64,000 nucleotides of DNA, from contig BCGQ01000005.1 in assembly GCA_001599355.1 (NCBI GenBank), forward strand, positions 128,222-192,221, written 5' to 3'. Positions 59,117 to 64,000 of this stretch are shown here, one piece after another (position 1 is the stretch's first letter; the number at the start of each line of letters is the position of its first letter). Below the pieces are notes generated by a model, which did not search any database, had not been told where the DNA came from, and saw nothing but the letters and a program-made list of their open reading frames with translations. The position numbers and the translations under genes are program-made. The DNA comes from Nakazawaea peltata. Taxonomy: Eukaryota; Ascomycota; Pichiomycetes; Alaninales; Pachysolenaceae.

Positions 59117-62100
59117 CTTTCTCAACTTTTGAAATATACAATCAACTCTTCCCTAATTATAAGGTATCAATGTCAATATGAATCAACTTCTAATGTAATT
59201 GAAGAAGAAGGGATTGGATATATTAAAGGTTAGAAATAAAACAAAAAAAGGAATTCTAAAGGGAATTCAGGTTTGAAGGCTTCCTGAATACTTATATAGT
59301 TTTTTGGGAGAATACTAATTTTTGGGTTTGGTCGACCACAACTTTTTGTTGCAGCATAGAGAGGGAAATTCAATATAATAATGACAAGGAAAATGCAGAC
59401 TGCTTGAGATAATAGATGAACTATTTGGGAAAACTGCACACAAAACTTGAGGGATAGGAACAAATTTGAGAGATTTTTTTCAACCGAATATGTTCATATT
59501 TTCAATTGTTTTTGTTTTTAATTAACTCTTTTCTGTCTTTATTTGTCTGATGGGAAAAAAATAACTCAAGCAACGCAGAATATGTGAAAAAAATATGTGG
59601 TTGCCCATGCCTCGCCTGCCTTTTTTTCTCGCTCTCTAAGGCCTTTTTGAGTATTTCTTTCAGGCCGCCTTTTCCTCCCCCTCTTGATACTATTCACTGG
59701 TGGAGCTAACTTCCGATCCTTTTTTTCTAATCGCAGGATTTATGTTTCTCGGCTCTTTCTTTTTGACCTCGAAATACCTGAATTTAATACTATAATGCCT
59801 TCAGCGGATTTCAATTCTTAGGAATAGTTCTAGCTTATTCCTCTCACAATCTTCCTTCATCCCTCTCTGCTCAACTATAAGCCTATCGCCAAAAGGCTTA
59901 TCTGAACCAACTGCGTTATTTCCAATACCCTAATGCCCGGCCCCTCCACCGATTCTTACTCCCCCGTCTTCCCCCTCGTCGGACTTCATGCTTCGACTGC
60001 GTAGCTCGGTATCTCGAGAAATAGAGCGGATAGAATTTGGGAATTTCTTTTTTTTACTTACCTACTTACTATCTTTCTCGCTACTAAATAGAAGCTTCGT
60101 CGAGGCATTTTATCAGGCGGAGGGGCACAAACTTCAATCCTCAGAACACTTGGTTTAGTCTGCCTAAGAGACTCTGTACATTGAACTACCCGCTTCCGCT
60201 GGCTACTACAGGCGGCAGAACCTCCGCACTTGTCACTGTTGCTGCCTAAACTGGTTTTGGTTCCTGTTAATTAATCTTCCCAATTAGGTAATAAATATAC
60301 AGTTTTAATCCAATTAATTAACTAAAAGGGTAACTCTATTACCCTTCCAGAACAACAAAATTCAGACTAGGCAACCTCGAGAACTGGAGGGTCTACAAGA
60401 TTAGATAGGAGAACGTAATTCCAAAAGAAGATTCGACAGGAAATTAAGGATTGAGACCCCATACATCTCTCCCCATCATTTTCGGTTATTCGTAAAGTAT
60501 ATGTGCCGTTGTCTCTGCTGATGATCTTTTCCTGGGCCTACACAATCCCCCGACCTAGTTACTTAGTTTGCGTCATATCCATAATCCCCTCAAGCCCAAC
60601 GCTCACTAATTGTGAGAGGAAAAAATTTTCGCATTTCTAATCAGGAACCACTCGGATTCGATTATCCAATTTTCAGACTTTTCGAGACTTTTTTCTTTTA
60701 TCAAGGGCACAAAAATAACGTAATTTTTAAATCTGATATTCAGAATATGCCCCAACCATCGGCGATAAACTCAAGCTGCTAGAAAACGGGTAAATTTAGG
60801 AATTTTACGCATATCACAAAAAATAGAGCGGTTAGGAAAAGGAGCTAATGCTTAGATAATGTAAGGCTAACAAAACGTCGAGTCTTGTTATCGAGACAAA
60901 AAGAAACGAGTTAAGGTGGGTGAAAAAAAGCCCGACTCTTGAAACTACCTTGGAATGTTAGAGAGAGCGATGGGAAATCACGATACCAGTAGATAGGTTC
61001 ATCTAAGCTTCAGGATTAGCCCAATGACTTGGAGAAGTCTCTTTGGATCAACTAATATCGGAAACATTGGCATAATCTTGCCGTTGTAGCCAAGATTTTT
61101 CAATATGCTCCCCAGTAAATAAGGTAGGGAGCCTCGGTACGATAATTATTGTTAAGGGATTTATTGTACTTAGGGCATGTAGAGAAAGTAGAGAATCTCA
61201 AATGTATGTAGAAAGGGGAAGTGAGAGTTTTTCCCTTGACTGACAAGCAAAATGGACTCTCGTCGCCAGAGGTCTTGTGTTCTTGGTCCACATTTTGCGA
61301 GATTTAATTCAAATAAGCTTTCCGTCATTTCTTTTTACAATTGCTAGGGTCCGACGACTTAATTGTGGGCGTCTCGGGTGGATGAGAAGGAGATAGGCTC
61401 TACGGTGTCGGGCTTAAACAAAAAGAGTAAGAATATCGAGAATAAACGTCGACAAATTGCCGAAGTGAAGAAAAAAAAGTCTCAAGACGGTACACTTAGG
61501 ATTTTTAACAACCGATGGAATTTTTTGTTTTTTGTCTTTTCCTGCGCGGTACAACTTTTTGACTATGGGGGATTGGGAGTTAAGATGGAAGAATGGAAGT
61601 AAGTAGCGCTCGAATACCGTTTATAGGCTATTGTTCCTCGGATTGCTAGATCTCTCTCACTCTCTTTGTTGGAGTCCATCGGATGTGTGTCGTATGTAGA
61701 ACAGAAAATTTTTCCAGTGTGTAGTTACCGAATATGGAAGTATCTCCAGATAGCGAGTGTTCCGAAACGGGGCAAATCAGACTTTTTTATTCAAAAGTCT
61801 GTTATCAGAATCCGAGAGAAGGAAAATAAAGTTCGTCGAAACCGAAATATTTGGAATAGAAAAAGAAGGAAGCGGGTTTCCATCATTTTCCCAAATTTTC
61901 GGTTTTCTTTGTCCTGCGATTGGGCGAAGATCTGAAAAAAAAGACTCGGATTGTAGTAGTAACCTTGGGCCAGTTAAGCTCATTATGCCCTGTAGCGGGT
62001 GAAGCTTTTTTTTTTTCAAAGAAGGGCCATCAGGCAACCTCTACTAGTCTTCAAGGTCAGGCACTTTTTGCATAGCTGCAGTAGTCCAGATTTCTCATTG

Positions 62101-62779
62101 GTCTACGTATCGTTATCCGGCCTTGTATGCCCCTCTCCATTGCTCACTCACCCACCTATTTCACCTCTTCTCATCTCAGATCTCCGTCCGCTAACGCACT
62201 CCCACCCACCACTTAGCTTTTTTCCAATTTGAATACTCCAGCCGCGCGGAGAAGATTATGTAATTCTACATGAAATCTCTGGTCGACACTGGGAAAGATG
62301 TACACAAGAGGGGAGTTTTGGCCCGCTTGCAACAAAGGGCAGCTATGTCTGGAATAAGAAACAATTCCTTGGAGCTCTTATTTAGTCCCAATTTCTTTTT
62401 TTTGGTAATGCCTCGACAAGAACCCCCCACAATTTATTCTTGGTATTCTGCAAAGAAATGTATGGCAATAAGAGGGCATGAAAACGTGCTCCATCTAATT
62501 ATCCGTAGTCTCGGCATCATGTAATTTGTTCCAAAACAGTACCTTCTCACGAGACCAATTCAATTCACTTCCCACTAAACCACCTGTCTTTCAAACCAAC
62601 CTTTCACAGTCACAGCTACACTTTATTTCGTAATTTGCTCCCTCTCTCGTATTAACATCATAACACCACCTCGCTTTCCAGGGATGGGACTTAATCCTGC
62701 AGAGACTAGGAACCTTAAGTAGTGAACCGAAGATCTAAGGGGTGGAACGAATCGGAAGCTGTGATTTTTCCATAGCATA
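59117..62779. other. Long gene-poor region upstream of PMA1 and of the 5-phosphatase
   Basis: With the candidate intron this is 4.2 kb with no supported gene: the largest ORFs are below 90 codons, many with non-ATG starts or low-complexity content, and none shows a family motif. It is AT-rich with pyrimidine blocks, an Mcm1-like TTCCCAATTAGGTAA at 60277-60291 and many short A/T tracts. Long upstream regulatory DNA is known for PMA1 genes of yeasts; unseen non-coding RNA, or a lineage-specific small gene, cannot be excluded. Confidence 0.5.
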
Positions 62780-64000
62780 ATGCAATTGGAGACCCTGAAG
62801 TATATACTTCATTACAAACCGGTGCCATCTGCTTCGCTGCTGATATCCTCACCGCTGTACACCTTAATACTAGAAGGTAAAGGTGGATCTGGGGGCCGCG
62901 TAGTGCCGGTAATACGATTAGAGATGAGCCAGGAGGGGCATTTGATATTGAATAATCAAGATTTGGGTCAAGTTGAGGACCTGGACCAAGCTGGGGAATT
63001 AGTGAGTCGCTGGAAGATGAGAGAGGCCGGGAATCTCCCTCAATCCTCACCCAATTCGGCTGATATTAAGAGCGATGAGGCCATTCCGGTCACGGCAATT
63101 GACTCGGGATCAGGGAATTGGGGGATGAGACAACGTCTTCTGCTGCATACTTCTCAATTCGAGAACACTCGCCCCCTCAATATAAGAATTATCACTTGGA
63201 ATCTACACGGTGATGCCATTTACGAAAATGAAGATGAGGATATCGATCTGCTTATTAATGTGGAAAGAGAAGGTGGTAGTATTCTGGATTTGTATTTTGT
63301 GTGTTTTCAAGAGACCATCCCATTGAACGCAAAGAACTTGTCTTCGTCTCCGGAGCGGGTTCTGGGGTGGGAGAAACGTATTTTGGCCTGTTTGCCCAAA
63401 GATTATATAAAATTGAACTCTAATAGACTTTTAGGGCTAACAACCCTCCTGTTTGGATCGCTGGAACTTTCCAAGCAGGTGGGCTCTATGTCCACCAGCA
63501 CCATTGGCACCGGTCTTATGGGACTTTGGGCCAACAAAGGTGCCATTGTAATGAACTTAAATATTGGAGGAGATGAGATGAGTGGTATTGCAGGCTTAGA
63601 TTTGCAATTATTCAACTGTCATCTCCTGTCTGGTCATGGTAAGGAGATGTTGGACCGTCGTAGACGTGAATTGAGTGATATTCAGCGTAAATTCCCCATC
63701 ATCGGCAGTAGTCTGTTAGTAGGAGAAATCCCAGACGATAACGATTTAGTTGAATATGAGGAAGAATCTGATGATGAGAGCTTTTTTGCCTCTGAATCTG
63801 AGCCAGAAATCACTAAAATTCAGGATAAAGTACAAGATATGTCCCTTGATAACAGTCCAGATTCATTGGGGATCACTTTCTTTGCCGGTGACTTGAATTA
63901 CAGAGTCTTTATGGATCGTTCAGAGATCGAAAATTGCCTTGAATTATCCGATTACAATCTGTTATTAAAACAAGATGGATTAACTCAGGAAAAAACAGCC
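62780..64000 (+). CDS. Inositol polyphosphate 5-phosphatase, partial (runs off the window)
   Basis: 407 codons, no stop before the window end, so the C-terminus is missing. The frame opens after a stop at 62762-62764, and the first ATG is at 62780. An N-terminal region of about 130 residues is unrecognised. From about 133 the 5-phosphatase catalytic core follows: IRIITWNLHG, VCFQET, a STIGTGLMGLWANKGAIVMNL block, CHL-[CTG]-SGHG (CHLASG when CUG is Ala, matching CHLAAG), and FFAGDLNYRV near the right edge. It lacks an upstream Sac1 domain of the synaptojanin-like Inp51-53 type, so is closer to Inp54-like or other type II enzymes. It removes the 5-phosphate from PI(4,5)P2 or related lipids. Confidence 0.9.
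   Translation, partial: MQLETLKYILHYKPVPSASLLISSPLYTLILEGKGGSGGRVVPVIRLEMSQEGHLILNNQDLGQVEDLDQAGELVSRWKMREAGNLPQSSPNSADIKSDEAIPVTAIDSGSGNWGMRQRLLLHTSQFENTRPLNIRIITWNLHGDAIYENEDEDIDLLINVEREGGSILDLYFVCFQETIPLNAKNLSSSPERVLGWEKRILACLPKDYIKLNSNRLLGLTTLLFGSLELSKQVGSMSTSTIGTGLMGLWANKGAIVMNLNIGGDEMSGIAGLDLQLFNCHLLSGHGKEMLDRRRRELSDIQRKFPIIGSSLLVGEIPDDNDLVEYEEESDDESFFASESEPEITKIQDKVQDMSLDNSPDSLGITFFAGDLNYRVFMDRSEIENCLELSDYNLLLKQDGLTQEKTA

Noticed and set aside
1-64000. Search for mobile elements, viral remnants and CRISPR arrays
   Set aside because: No integrase, reverse transcriptase, transposase, long terminal repeats or direct-repeat/spacer arrays were seen; the repeats present are simple tandem sequence.

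Overview
This is nuclear DNA from a budding yeast (Saccharomycotina) that reads CUG as alanine. Genes are single-exon or carry one small intron with a TACTAAC branch point, are closely packed on both strands, and most have clear yeast orthologues. The main clue to identity is the code. In at least eight unrelated conserved genes (hybrid histidine kinase, cytochrome c1, methylmalonate-semialdehyde dehydrogenase, GatB, glucokinase, P4-ATPase, CDC23, FYVE and Zn2Cys6 proteins), in-frame CTG codons fall where the families keep Ala, not Leu or Ser. This places the organism in the CUG-Ala clade (Pachysolen, Nakazawaea, Peterozyma; Pachysolen nuclear code, NCBI table 26). Any translation of this window with the standard code is wrong at every CTG. 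Complex I is expected, since the 39-kDa subunit gene is present.

Layout: 1-11.4 kb holds a DAL5-type permease, mitochondrial MMSDH, ERB1, complex I 39-kDa subunit, CWC27 and CYT1, all on +. 12-24.4 kb holds an OPT peptide transporter with a GATAAG-rich upstream region, an orphan secreted protein, a NIK1-type histidine kinase, mitochondrial GatB, TIM8 and a TTI2-like HEAT protein. 24.9-29 kb is an accessory stretch: two diverged, tandem, Ser-rich secreted proteins, each with a small intron inside the signal peptide, then an orphan ORF. 29.3-42.3 kb holds MPC2 (intron), an acidic coiled-coil protein of unknown function, CDC23, ACC deaminase, a DNF-type flippase, EGD2, LNP1 and CTF8. 42.5-54.9 kb holds the alpha-factor pheromone gene, a GATA factor, glucokinase, PIB2 and a Zn2Cys6 regulator. 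55-64 kb holds a repeat-rich spacer, PMA1 with a likely 5' UTR intron, a 4.2-kb gene-poor gap, and a partial inositol polyphosphate 5-phosphatase cut by the window end.

Functional threads: mitochondrial genes are scattered through the window (MMSDH, complex I 39-kDa, CYT1, GatB, TIM8, MPC2). Nitrogen and nutrient control appears as a GATA factor plus GATAAG-rich promoters of the permease and the peptide transporter, and PIB2 is a TORC1 regulator. The pheromone gene is notable: every spacer between its peptide copies is a run of X-Ala or X-Pro dipeptides, and this register holds only if CUG is Ala. A recurring promoter word, GTCGTG(C/T)A, often followed by CCAAT and sometimes preceded by CCCCCTT, lies upstream of many genes. 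No rRNA, convincing tRNA, CRISPR, transposon or virus-like element was recognised.
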